The notes beneath the pieces are model-generated. The model worked only from the letters and a program-made list of their open reading frames with translations. It had not been told where the DNA came from and searched no databases. This document shows positions 57,065 to 64,000 of a DNA stretch of 64,000 nucleotides, one piece after another (position 1 is the stretch's first letter; each line of letters opens with the position of its first letter). The DNA is taken from assembly GCA_945898195.1 (NCBI GenBank), contig CAMDHM010000001.1, positions 157,647-221,646 of the forward strand, in the 5' to 3' direction. The translations under genes and the position numbers were made by a program. The DNA comes from Pseudobacteriovorax antillogorgiicola. Lineage in GTDB: Bacteria > Bdellovibrionota_B > Oligoflexia > Oligoflexales > RGVZ01.

Positions 57065-57556
57065 TCATCTTTCGAGTCTAGCGCCTTCAGCCACTCGGCC
57101 ATCTCTCCCTTGGCGCCGCCCGCGAAAAAACTTTTGCAGTAATTCGCGGCTTTCCGATTCCAGAACCCTGGGACTTACCAAAAAACGATGGTTAAGGCGA
57201 GCGTCTTCGTGGATCCGGTAGAGGCTTCCGCAGGCCCCGGCCTTGGCATCCATGGCACCGAAAATGACCTCGTCGATGCGCGATTGGTAGATGGCACCCG
57301 CGCACATTAGGCATGGCTCAAGGGTTACATATAGGGTGCAACCCGAGAGGCGCCATGCGCCCAAAGCCTCCGAGGCTTCTTCAAGGGCCACAATTTCCGC
57401 GTGACGTGTCGCCTGGGCCTCAATCTCTCGTCGGTTGTAGCCACGGCCGATGATCTCGCCGTCTTTCACAACGACAGCTCCGACGGGAACTTCACCGATG
57501 GTTGCGGCAAATTCCGCAAGCCTCAGGGCCTCAATCATGTATGTTTTGTGAGTCAT
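57065..57556 (-). CDS. tadA: tRNA adenosine(34) deaminase
   Basis: Zinc deaminase that converts A34 to inosine in tRNA-Arg(ACG). About 163 aa from ATG 57556; starts at 57571 or 57598 are possible. Catalytic motifs: EVPVGAVVVKDGEIIGRGYN, the HAE motif in TRHAEIVALEEA, and PCLMCAGAI with the two zinc Cys. The last 14 codons (GRDGRVAEGARLER) are read from the 5' half of the tRNA-Ser, so gene and tRNA overlap. After joining the halves the frame would end one codon differently, at TAG in the anticodon stem. The present TGA at 57065-57067 is supplied by the element. It overlaps the upstream Xer-like gene by about 26 bases. Confidence 0.93.
   Translation of the reverse strand: MTHKTYMIEALRLAEFAATIGEVPVGAVVVKDGEIIGRGYNRREIEAQATRHAEIVALEEASEALGAWRLSGCTLYVTLEPCLMCAGAIYQSRIDEVIFGAMDAKAGACGSLYRIHEDARLNHRFLVSPRVLESESRELLQKFFRGRRQGRDGRVAEGARLER
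57070..57079 (-). repeat. right attachment core
   Basis: Second copy of AGACTCGAAA, here ending the 5' half of the split tRNA and followed on the minus strand by element sequence (GATGACAGG). Confidence 0.85.
57070..57108 (-). pseudogene. 5' half of split tRNA-Ser(CGA)
   Basis: On the minus strand: acceptor strand GGAGAGA, TG, D arm GCCGAGTGGCTGAAGGC, G, 5' anticodon stem CTAGA and loop CTCGAAA. After that the sequence stops being tRNA. Each stem finds its exact partner in the 3' half at 53668-53728: GGAGAGA with TCTCTCC, CTAGA with TCTAG. The upstream promoter of the tRNA should still be active and would now transcribe the replacement tRNA-Ser. Confidence 0.92.
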
Positions 57557-58532
57557 GGTTGCTGTCGTCATTGAAAACCCCGGTACTCTTGAAACCATTG
57601 GCTGGCGCGGTTTCTAGCACGGGCAAAGCATTGTGGCGAGCGATGTTCCCAAGCCGTCGTAGGCCGAGGTGTCCCATGAGCTCCTCCGGAGTTTTACCGA
57701 GGGCCAATTGGTGACGGATCGCATGGTGTCGAAGAAGTTCCGAATTGAGGGCAGAAATCCCGATTTTATCGCCAAGTTCATACATGACAAATTTCAGCCC
57801 GTGACGCGTCATGGTCGGTATGGAGACCGCCGACTCCCGCCCCTTGAACGAGATGAACATCCGACTAATGACGCCCGGACGCTGTGCCGACCATTCCCGA
57901 AACAGATTTCGGTAACCGTCCAATGCCGCCGCGCTCTCTGGTCCAAGAATGATGGCGCGGGTGCGGTCCCCCGGGATGCACAGGCTGCCCCAAACAGCGA
58001 GGTCATCGTCCAGCATAAGGTCGCTCCAGACGAGGGTGATTAATTCGCTGGCTTTGAGGCCCTCAAAGGCTAAGAGGCTTACGATGGCTCGGTCGCGCGC
58101 GGCCTTGATGGGGGGCGTGGTCGCTGAAGCGGCCTCAACTAGCATCGCCACGTCCTCTTCATCCAATTGCTCGGGAAGGCCCTCGTCGCGGGCTGGCAAA
58201 GGCACTGCATCAAATGGAGATTCCCTGATAACCTTGCGGTCGACGAGGAAACGAAAGTACTGACGAATGCCGATGATGGACCGGCGAACAGAATTTGTGC
58301 GGCCTTCACAATCGTGGCGGAGGTAGTTTTCGTATGCCAGCAAGGTATCAGGTTCGAGGTTGCTGAGGCGGAATTTTTTTTCTCGCATGAATTCAAGGAA
58401 CCGGGTGGCATCTCGGGTGTATGATTCCACCGTCGATGGTTGCTTGCCCCGCAATTTCAGGTTTGCGGGAAAATCGACAAAAGCTAGGTTGCCAAGTAGG
58501 TCTGCGGCTAGGGTGTTTGTTGGATTTTCCAT
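57531..58532 (-). CDS. Xer-like tyrosine recombinase homologue without catalytic residues
   Basis: A 333-aa protein with the two-domain layout of XerC/XerD: SAM-like N-terminal domain (QPSTVESYTRDATRFLEFM, RRSIIGIRQYFRFLVDRKVI) and a catalytic-fold domain. Aligned by eye to the R-K-H-R-H-Y set, the first Arg is Lys160 (GLKASEL), the H-x-L-R motif reads E-L-L-R (Glu265, Arg268), GH is kept (His288), and where the nucleophilic Tyr is expected the sequence is NIARHN; no Tyr follows. It should not cut DNA. It might act as a DNA-binding or structural protein. It lies outside the tRNA-splitting element, overlaps tadA, and is not its integrase. Confidence 0.75.
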   Translation of the reverse strand: MENPTNTLAADLLGNLAFVDFPANLKLRGKQPSTVESYTRDATRFLEFMREKKFRLSNLEPDTLLAYENYLRHDCEGRTNSVRRSIIGIRQYFRFLVDRKVIRESPFDAVPLPARDEGLPEQLDEEDVAMLVEAASATTPPIKAARDRAIVSLLAFEGLKASELITLVWSDLMLDDDLAVWGSLCIPGDRTRAIILGPESAAALDGYRNLFREWSAQRPGVISRMFISFKGRESAVSIPTMTRHGLKFVMYELGDKIGISALNSELLRHHAIRHQLALGKTPEELMGHLGLRRLGNIARHNALPVLETAPANGFKSTGVFNDDSNHDSQNIHD

Positions 58533-58571
58533 GATTCCTCTATGGTTGCCTGACAGGGAGTACCAGTCAAC

Positions 58572-59216
58572 ATGAGAATGTTGCGTTACATTATAATAAC
58601 TTTGCTGAGTCTCATGCCTTCGCTCGGGCTGCTCTATGGCGCAACCAAACCTAAGGTCTCCTCAGGTTTGAGCCATGTCAATGTGGCCGTGAATGGTGAG
58701 AAGACCGCTGTTCAGGCCGGACAAGTCCTAAACGTATATCGCGGCGATAATATTGTTTTTATCCAGGCGGAATCTCGCGAAACAGGGGTGAAACCGTCAC
58801 TCCTTGCGATTGATGTCGAGGGTTTTCATTCGGCGCCGGGGAGTGGTCCGGAGGCCGAATTTGACGATCGTGGGGTCGATATCAACACGGCGCTTTTGCC
58901 GGGCAATGTATTCAAGGTAACAGTGCGGTCGGGGGGCAGACCTATCGGCCAAATCAAACTGGTTGTCGCCGAGCCGCGTTTTGACTATGCGGTCATGCTG
59001 GTGAACGGAAGTCCAATGACCGTGAGGCCCGGTGGGAAATTGAAGCTGCAGGCCACCGATCAGATCAAGTTGGACAGTGTGCGTTCGAATATCTCAGACC
59101 CGTCCAAAATTGAGGTTGAGGCCTCTGGTGGAGGCGCCTTGCGGTTTAAATACCGCGGTCGCGTTTTCGGCGAGATTCGCCTGCCGTTGCAGGGGGCTGG
59201 AGTGCAGGTGCCTTGA
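58572..59216 (+). CDS. hypothetical exported protein with two similar halves
   Basis: A 214-aa protein with a signal peptide (YIIITLLSLMPSLGLLYGAT). The mature part has two related halves: VNVAVNGEKTAVQAGQVLNV with RGDNIVF, and VMLVNGSPMTVRPGGKLKL with ATDQIKL. This suggests a duplicated Ig-like or beta-sandwich domain. The stop overlaps the ntrY start (TTGA), so it is co-translated with the sensor kinase and may serve as its periplasmic partner (inference). I do not recognise the family. GGGAG lies 12 bases before the first ATG; a second ATG two codons later is possible. Confidence 0.6.
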   Translation: MRMLRYIIITLLSLMPSLGLLYGATKPKVSSGLSHVNVAVNGEKTAVQAGQVLNVYRGDNIVFIQAESRETGVKPSLLAIDVEGFHSAPGSGPEAEFDDRGVDINTALLPGNVFKVTVRSGGRPIGQIKLVVAEPRFDYAVMLVNGSPMTVRPGGKLKLQATDQIKLDSVRSNISDPSKIEVEASGGGALRFKYRGRVFGEIRLPLQGAGVQVP

Positions 59217-61516
59217 GCAAACTTTTAAAAAAAACCCGCAGGCGTTTCGTTGGGCCTGTGCGCCGACGAAGGATTATCGAAATTACGGCGATGGTTGTTG
59301 CGGTGCTTACGCTGCTGGCCACCGCAAGTCTTGAAACAAGGCTTTTTCAGCTCAGCGAGAATCTTTCACGCAGTCGGCACTTTATCAGCACGGTCATATA
59401 CTTCGGCATTATCAACATCAACGTGGTGATGATTCTGGTCCTGAGTTTTCTGATTTTCAGAAACGTCGTGAAGCTTTTGATTGATAGGCGTCGTGGCGTT
59501 CTTGGGTCCAAACTCAAGACCAAATTGGTTGCCATTCTCGTCTTCTTTGCCCTGGCGCCGACGCTCGTCCTTTTTTATGTATCCACCGGGTTCATCTCGC
59601 GCAGTTTTGACGAATGGTTTTCCGAGCGTGTCCGCACGACCATGCAGGAAACCCGTGAGGCGGGTGCCAGAATTTACCGCCAGGATCAAAAACGACTCGA
59701 GGGCCTTGCCCGAATTGCAATCGAGCGGGTCCAGGTAAAACGTGCGGGTTGGGTGGGTGGCATTCCGGCTTGGAAACTCAACACCCACCGCCTCGACGGT
59801 TTTGAGGGGGAGTACGGGATCAAGTCCGTGATGGTGGTTGACCGCGGCGCATCAATGGTCCGCGAGGTCAGCGGAAAATCCAGGCTGCGGGCCCCCGATA
59901 TTTTTGTTTCAGACAGCCTGAGCCGGTTCGGCGATGAGCCGGGCTTGGTATCTACGAGTATGGTGGAGGCCGACGAGAGCCGCGATATCGTTAGGGGAAT
60001 GGCGCCGGTGCGGGACCGGGAAACTGGGGAGCTCGCCGGGGCGGTCATCATCGAGGAATATTTCGAGACCAAGATCCTAAGCAGCATTGAGACCATTCTG
60101 GCGGGATTTGCGGCGCTCCGCCCGGGAGCCCAGCTGATCCGGGTCAGCTTTTTGATCCTCATGGTGATGATGGTTTTGATGATTACCTTTGGCGCCGTTT
60201 GGTTGGGGTTTTACGTGGCGAGGACGATTACGGGGCCGATTCAGAATTTAGCCGAAGCGACACGAGAGATCGCGCTGGGAAATTACGCGATTTCGATTGT
60301 GCCGAAGAATGACGATGAAATTGGGCAGCTCGTCCGTTCGTTTAACCAGATGGCCCGCGACCTGCGGCGGCACAAACAGGAGGTCGAGGCATCCCAGGCC
60401 ACGCTAAGTAAGGCTAACGTGGAGATCGACCAGCGCAGGCGTTATATGGAGGTGATTCTAAAGAACGTCAATACGGGCGTGATCGCCGTTGATCCAGAGG
60501 ATCGCATCACGATCGTCAATCGCGCGGCAGAGCGCATTCTCGGGGTGGATTCCACCAAGGCCATCGGAAGGCTTGCGCGTGAGGCCATCAGTCCGCTTCT
60601 GTATGAAGATTTTTGGCGTCCTGTCGCCGCACGTATTGGCAGGCATTCTACATTTTCTGGTCAACTTGAACTGGATACCGCCGGCAAGCCCGTCACGCTC
60701 CTCGCTGAAGCAACGCGGGTTTATGATGATAACGGGGAAGATTGCGGTTCTATTGTCGTTTTCGATGATGCGACAGAGCAAGTCAAGGCCCAGCGCGTCG
60801 CCGCCTGGCGTGAGGTTGCCCGCCGCATCGCCCACGAAATCAAGAACCCCGTGACGCCAATCAAACTGAGCGCTCAACGCCTGCTACGGCGATTCAATGA
60901 AAAATTCACTGGTGACGATCGCCAGGTGTTTGAGTCCTGCATCGATACGATTGTTGTCCAGGTAGACTCACTGCGAGACCTTGTTAATGAATTCTCGAAG
61001 TTTGCCAGATTGCCTTCGATTCAGCCCAGGATGGGGAATATCAATGCCGTGGTTCTCGATGTCGTAAATCTTTATCGGATGAGTTATCCGGATGTGACCC
61101 TTGTGACCGACCGTCTGAAGGAGTTACCGGATGTGCCGATTGATCGCGAGCAAATGAACCGCGTGTTTGTTAATCTCGTTACCAACGCTATTGCATCATT
61201 TGAAGGTCTTGCGGAAAAGCCAACGATTGAATTTACCTCTGATTTTCTGGAGCATATGAATGCGGTGCGGATCGCCGTGCTGGATCACGGCTGCGGAATT
61301 CCAGATGCGATAAAAGACCGTGTTTTGGAGCCGTATTATTCAACGCGTGAAAGTGGCACTGGACTGGGCCTTGCGATCGTGAGCCAGATCGTGTCTGATC
61401 ATGGCGGTTATGTCAGGATTCAGGACACCGTGCCGCGCGGAACCACGGTCGTCATTGAATTGCCGCTGGGTCGTGAATTGGCTTTGATCCGTCAGGAGGA
61501 GCAGGAACATGAGTGA
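59213..61516 (+). CDS. ntrY: NtrY-type sensor histidine kinase
   Basis: Membrane sensor kinase, 767 aa. Three membrane segments at residues about 24-45, 58-84 and 105-128, an extracytoplasmic domain up to about 305, then a fourth segment (FLILMVMMVLMITFGAVWLG) and a HAMP domain (VARTITGPIQNLAEATREIA). A PAS domain follows (about 400-510, VILKNVNTGVIAVDPEDRI). The phosphorylated His541 is in ARRIAHEIKNPVTPIKLSAQ, typical of NtrY, and the ATPase domain ends GLGLAIVSQIVSDHGG. The start is TTG, overlapping the upstream stop. It pairs with the ntrX gene. NtrY/NtrX is associated with nitrogen, redox or envelope signalling in other bacteria; the stimulus here is unknown. Confidence 0.92.
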   Translation: MSKLLKKTRRRFVGPVRRRRIIEITAMVVAVLTLLATASLETRLFQLSENLSRSRHFISTVIYFGIININVVMILVLSFLIFRNVVKLLIDRRRGVLGSKLKTKLVAILVFFALAPTLVLFYVSTGFISRSFDEWFSERVRTTMQETREAGARIYRQDQKRLEGLARIAIERVQVKRAGWVGGIPAWKLNTHRLDGFEGEYGIKSVMVVDRGASMVREVSGKSRLRAPDIFVSDSLSRFGDEPGLVSTSMVEADESRDIVRGMAPVRDRETGELAGAVIIEEYFETKILSSIETILAGFAALRPGAQLIRVSFLILMVMMVLMITFGAVWLGFYVARTITGPIQNLAEATREIALGNYAISIVPKNDDEIGQLVRSFNQMARDLRRHKQEVEASQATLSKANVEIDQRRRYMEVILKNVNTGVIAVDPEDRITIVNRAAERILGVDSTKAIGRLAREAISPLLYEDFWRPVAARIGRHSTFSGQLELDTAGKPVTLLAEATRVYDDNGEDCGSIVVFDDATEQVKAQRVAAWREVARRIAHEIKNPVTPIKLSAQRLLRRFNEKFTGDDRQVFESCIDTIVVQVDSLRDLVNEFSKFARLPSIQPRMGNINAVVLDVVNLYRMSYPDVTLVTDRLKELPDVPIDREQMNRVFVNLVTNAIASFEGLAEKPTIEFTSDFLEHMNAVRIAVLDHGCGIPDAIKDRVLEPYYSTRESGTGLGLAIVSQIVSDHGGYVRIQDTVPRGTTVVIELPLGRELALIRQEEQEHE

Positions 61517-62972
61517 TGCAAGCCCAAAGCCTATTGCCTTGATCATCGACGATGAAATCAGTATTTGCCAGACCCTCGCCGGGATTTTTTCGGACGAAGG
61601 TTGGTCGGCCGATTATGCCATTTCCGGGCATGAGGGAATTCAGGCGTTCAAGAAGTCCACGCCAGATCTCGTGATGCTTGATGTATGGATGCCTGGCCTT
61701 GATGGGATTGAAACCTTGCAGCGCTTAAAACAACTCCGAGAGGACATTCCCGTTGTTATTATGAGTGGCCATGGAACCATCGATACTGCGGTCAAATGCA
61801 CCAAGTTGGGCGCCTTTGATTTTTTAGAAAAGCCGTTATCGATGGAAAAACTTCTGCCGATGATTGATCACGCCGCTCAAATTCACAAGCACCGTAACAG
61901 CGCTCTCACTGGTAATGATTTTGCCGGAACGGCATCGGTTTTTGTCAGTGACAGTTCAGTTTCTGTGAAACGTGGGGTGGAGATAGCCTTTCGCGGTGTG
62001 GCACCTGCGACCAAAAGCATTCGCCAGACAATCAACATGGTTGCGCCACGCAACAGCTGGGTTCTAATCACAGGTGAGAACGGGACTGGCAAAGAAGTGG
62101 TCGCGCGGTGCATTCATAATCAAAGTTCCCGTTCGGAAAAGGCGTTTGTTGCGGTAAATTGCGCTGCCATTCCTGAGGATTTGATTGAGAGCGAGTTGTT
62201 CGGGCACGCAAGGGGGGCTTTTACGGGGGCCTTTGCTGCGAAAAAAGGCAAATTTGAACTGGCTCATGCCGGGACGCTTTTTTTAGATGAAATCGGGGAC
62301 ATGTCTCTGCGCACGCAAGCGAAAATTCTCCGTATTTTACAGGAGCAACGTTTTGAGCGCCTCGGGGACAACAAGACTCTCGAAGTCGATGTGCGCGTCG
62401 TGGCAGCGACCAACAAGGACCTGGGAAACGAGATCAAAAACGGACGTTTTCGCGAAGATCTTTATCATCGCCTCAATGTTATTCCTGTGTATATTGCCCC
62501 GCTGCGTGAACGGCGCGAAGACATTCCCTATCTTGTAGAGTTTTTCTTGGAGCAGTTGTCGTTTGAGCTCAAGGAACCGCGTAAAATTCTTACCGATGAC
62601 GCCTTTGAAATCCTGATGCATTATCCGTGGCCTGGCAACGTTCGGGAGTTGAAAAATCTTCTCGAGCGCTTAAGCATCGTTGTTTTTGGCGATGAAATTG
62701 ATGTCGTTGATTTGCCCGAGGCAATGGTAAGGCACGTTGAGTCAGAGTCGCCGGCGGCTCGGGCTGTGTTGGCGGCTGGTTCAGTGGGTTTTTCTTCTAG
62801 CCTGCGTCAGGCGAAATCTGATTTTGAGCGTTCTTTTGTGATGGATCGCCTTAATGAAAATCACTGGAATATCAGTAAAACTGCCGAGGCGATCGGCATT
62901 GAGCGCAGTCATTTGCATAAAAAACTAAAAATTTGGGGGGTCGATATGAAGAAGGTAAAGCTGGAGTCATGA
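61509..62972 (+). CDS. ntrX: NtrX-type sigma54-dependent response regulator
   Basis: A 487-aa enhancer-binding regulator. Receiver domain with phosphoacceptor Asp58 in VMLDVWMPGLDG and Lys in DFLEKPLSM. The AAA+ domain has Walker A GENGTGKEVV, the sigma54-contacting GAFTGA loop (ARGAFTGAFAAKKGKFE), Walker B GTLFLDEIGDMS and the sensor WPGNVRELKNLLERL. A Fis-type helix-turn-helix ends the protein (NISKTAEAIGIERSHLHKKL). The intact GAFTGA implies it activates sigma54 promoters. It overlaps ntrY by eight bases and the rRNA methyltransferase by four. Confidence 0.94.
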   Translation: MSDASPKPIALIIDDEISICQTLAGIFSDEGWSADYAISGHEGIQAFKKSTPDLVMLDVWMPGLDGIETLQRLKQLREDIPVVIMSGHGTIDTAVKCTKLGAFDFLEKPLSMEKLLPMIDHAAQIHKHRNSALTGNDFAGTASVFVSDSSVSVKRGVEIAFRGVAPATKSIRQTINMVAPRNSWVLITGENGTGKEVVARCIHNQSSRSEKAFVAVNCAAIPEDLIESELFGHARGAFTGAFAAKKGKFELAHAGTLFLDEIGDMSLRTQAKILRILQEQRFERLGDNKTLEVDVRVVAATNKDLGNEIKNGRFREDLYHRLNVIPVYIAPLRERREDIPYLVEFFLEQLSFELKEPRKILTDDAFEILMHYPWPGNVRELKNLLERLSIVVFGDEIDVVDLPEAMVRHVESESPAARAVLAAGSVGFSSSLRQAKSDFERSFVMDRLNENHWNISKTAEAIGIERSHLHKKLKIWGVDMKKVKLES

Positions 62973-63721
62973 AAGCCCGTAGCTCGAGTTCAAATGATGT
63001 TTTTCGTGTCGATGGCCTTGCTTCAGTTCTGGAGTATTTGCGGCACAAGCCAGCCATAGTGAAAGCCGTTTATTGCACGGATGCAGCGGTGCGCGAGGCG
63101 GCTCCTGCTTTGCAGGAATTCGGAGTGACCCCAAAGCGCTTTGTTCCACCTAAGGAAGAAGTTCCATCGGCGGGTCGTAATTCTCCCGTGTGGGCAGAAA
63201 TAGCCCTTGAATCATTGGACCAGGGCGATTTTTTTGCCAGGGTGCGTGGGCGCGAGGAGAAGAAGGAGGACCTGATCTTGGCGTTGGATCATGTCGTGGA
63301 CCCGAGAAACGTGGGCGCGATGGTTCGGACGGCGGCATTTTTTGGAATTCGTGAGGTACTGGTTCCGGAGCGCCGCCAGGCTCTGCTAGCAAACGCCTCA
63401 GTCAATACGGCCCAAGGGGGATTTGCCCTTTGTGATCTGGTTGTTGTGGTTAATTTGGGGAGGTCCCTCGAGGAGTTAAAGGAGCTAGGCTACTGGATCA
63501 TCGGGGCCGATATGGGCGGAGAAACCATCGAGGCGGTCCGTGGGTCAAAGTACGGCAAAGTGGTTCTGGTCATGGGGTCTGAGGAAGCTGGCCTCGCCCC
63601 GGGAATCCGTTCAAAGTGCGACCGCATGGTGAGTATTTCGGGAAGGACGGGGGGGCTTGAGTCGCTCAACGTTTCCGTGGCGGCAGGAATCCTCATGCAA
63701 CAGCTGGGTACAAGTCGTTGA
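62969..63721 (+). CDS. RlmB/TrmH-type 2'-O-ribose RNA methyltransferase
   Basis: SPOUT methyltransferase of the TrmH/RlmB family, 250 aa from ATG 62969 (ATGA overlap with ntrX, CTGGAG upstream). An N-terminal L30e-like substrate-binding region (about 1-85) precedes the knotted domain. The three family motifs are present: LILALDHVVDPRNVGAMVRT, VVLVMGSEEAGLAPGI and GLESLNVSVAAGILMQQ. RlmB methylates G2251 of 23S rRNA; that target is likely but not certain, as related enzymes act on tRNA. Coupling to ntrYX is unusual. Confidence 0.88.
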   Translation: MKARSSSSNDVFRVDGLASVLEYLRHKPAIVKAVYCTDAAVREAAPALQEFGVTPKRFVPPKEEVPSAGRNSPVWAEIALESLDQGDFFARVRGREEKKEDLILALDHVVDPRNVGAMVRTAAFFGIREVLVPERRQALLANASVNTAQGGFALCDLVVVVNLGRSLEELKELGYWIIGADMGGETIEAVRGSKYGKVVLVMGSEEAGLAPGIRSKCDRMVSISGRTGGLESLNVSVAAGILMQQLGTSR

Positions 63722-63746
63722 CTGATCCCTATAGTTCTAGTATGAC

Positions 63747-63784
63747 CCCACAGCATTCTTGGGGAAATTCTGTGGGCTGTTTTT
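63747..63784 (+). terminator. probable terminator after the methyltransferase
   Basis: CCCACAG at 63747-63753 pairs with CTGTGGG at 63770-63776 around a 16-base loop that can itself pair weakly, followed by CTGTTTTT. It separates the ntrYX operon from the tRNA genes. Confidence 0.6.
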
Positions 63785-63821
63785 GAAAACAGCGACGGTG
63801 TCACCGAAGGATGGAGCCTAC

Positions 63822-63897
63822 GCTGGCGTAGCTCAATTGGTAGAGCAGCTGATTTGTAATCAGCAGGTTGCGGGTTCAAGTCCCATCGCCAGCTCCA
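63822..63897 (+). tRNA. tRNA-Thr(TGT)
   Basis: Acceptor GCTGGCG pairs with CGCCAGC; D arm GCTCAATTGGTAGAGC; anticodon arm GCTGA-TTTGTAA-TCAGC with anticodon TGT; T arm GCGGG-TTCAAGT-CCCAT has one C-A mismatch and one G-T pair; discriminator T; CCA encoded. 76 nt with CCA. It starts a tRNA-Thr, tRNA-Tyr series that in many bacteria continues to tRNA-Gly and tuf. Confidence 0.93.
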
Positions 63898-63930
63898 AAA
63901 AGCTGGCTCCATGACCGTGTGGAAGATTTA

Positions 63931-64000
63931 GGAGGGGTGCCCGAGTGGCCAATGGGGACGGGCTGTAAACCCGTTGACGTAAGTCTTCGAAGGTTCGAAT
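63931..64000 (+). tRNA. tRNA-Tyr(GTA), cut by the window end
   Basis: Starts GGAGGGG TG, D arm with CCCGAGTGGCCAATGGG, anticodon arm ACGGG-CTGTAAA-CCCGT with anticodon GTA, a long variable arm (TAAGTCTTC region), and the start of the T arm (AGGTTCGAAT). The 3' end lies beyond base 64000. 33 bases after tRNA-Thr. Confidence 0.93.

Larger units (their letters stand above)
53719..57079. mobile_element. 3.35-kb integrative element splitting tRNA-Ser(CGA) and carrying a replacement tRNA-Ser(CGA)
   Basis: The element is bounded by the direct repeat TTTCGAGTCT (plus strand) at 53719-53728 and 57070-57079, which lies in the anticodon loop of the disrupted tRNA. One core-to-core unit is 3351 bp. Cargo: DUF433 and DUF5615 proteins, a SWIM-like protein without zinc finger, a DUF3892 protein with a lysozyme-like end, a small anchored protein, and a complete tRNA-Ser(CGA). 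No integrase or transposase is found. Removing one unit restores a fully paired tRNA-Ser and the likely original end of tadA. The anticodon-loop target and short core point to a tyrosine-recombinase event, with the enzyme supplied in trans or since lost (inference). Confidence 0.88.

Noticed and set aside
57531..58532. The Xer-like gene as integrase of the tRNA-splitting element
   Set aside because: It lies outside the attachment repeats and lacks the catalytic Tyr and most other active-site residues.

Overview
The window is a gene-dense, mid-GC chromosomal segment of a Gram-negative bacterium: outer-membrane-type proteins, lipoproteins, a TlpA-type periplasmic thioredoxin and signal peptides are all present. 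The mix (bactofilin, PC4-type transcription cofactor, NtrYX pair, long aromatic amino acid hydroxylase, M64 peptidase, soluble chemoreceptor) would suit a Bdellovibrionota/Oligoflexia-like or other former deltaproteobacterial lineage. That placement is inference from gene content only. No rRNA, CRISPR array or insertion sequence was seen.

Layout. 1-2.7 kb: end of an outer-membrane-type protein, then two paralogous GT4 glycosyltransferases. 2.7-5.1 kb: asnS and the rplM-rpsI ribosomal operon. 5.2-9.7 kb: PC4-like protein, a hypothetical protein, bactofilin, a CoA-type NUDIX hydrolase, a small lipoprotein and an aromatic amino acid hydroxylase. 9.7-16.4 kb: an alpha/beta-hydrolase-like lipoprotein and the 2-oxoglutarate dehydrogenase genes in the order odhB-lpd-sucA. 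16.5-22 kb: a modular lipoprotein, gamma-glutamyltransferase, a cupredoxin-like protein, BtpA and two small proteins. 22-33 kb: surface-glycan functions (GT4, GT2, TMTC-like TPR membrane protein, GT39), an M64 peptidase, a PHP hydrolase and small membrane proteins. 33-39.8 kb: a chemotaxis cluster, cheW-mcp-cheB-cheR divergent from cheA. 39.8-46.3 kb: a SulP-DabA-DabB inorganic-carbon uptake operon. 46.3-53.5 kb: a methyltransferase, a TlpA-like protein, a formylglycine-generating enzyme overlapping a sulfatase, and associated secreted proteins. 57-64 kb: tadA, a degenerate Xer-like protein, ntrY-ntrX, an RlmB-type rRNA methyltransferase, tRNA-Thr and the start of tRNA-Tyr.

The most striking structure lies at 53.7-57.1 kb. 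A tRNA-Ser(CGA) gene on the minus strand is split inside its anticodon loop by a 3.35-kb insertion bounded by a 10-bp direct repeat. Joining the halves across the repeat rebuilds a perfectly paired tRNA-Ser(CGA). Neither half is functional now, because the element does not restore the missing part. Instead it carries a different, complete tRNA-Ser(CGA) 14 bp beyond the host 5' half, where it can be read from the host tRNA's own transcript. The cargo is a DUF433/DUF5615 toxin-antitoxin-like pair, a SWIM-family protein lacking its zinc finger, a DUF3892 protein with a lysozyme-like C-terminus, and a small membrane-anchored protein. No integrase is present. The element looks like a compact non-autonomous integrative element that inactivates a tRNA gene and brings its own replacement.

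Other oddities: dabB and the C-terminal CheW-binding domain of cheA each appear broken by a +1 frameshift. CheB has a pseudo-receiver with Glu at the phosphoacceptor site. The Xer-like protein lacks the catalytic tyrosine and most other catalytic residues.
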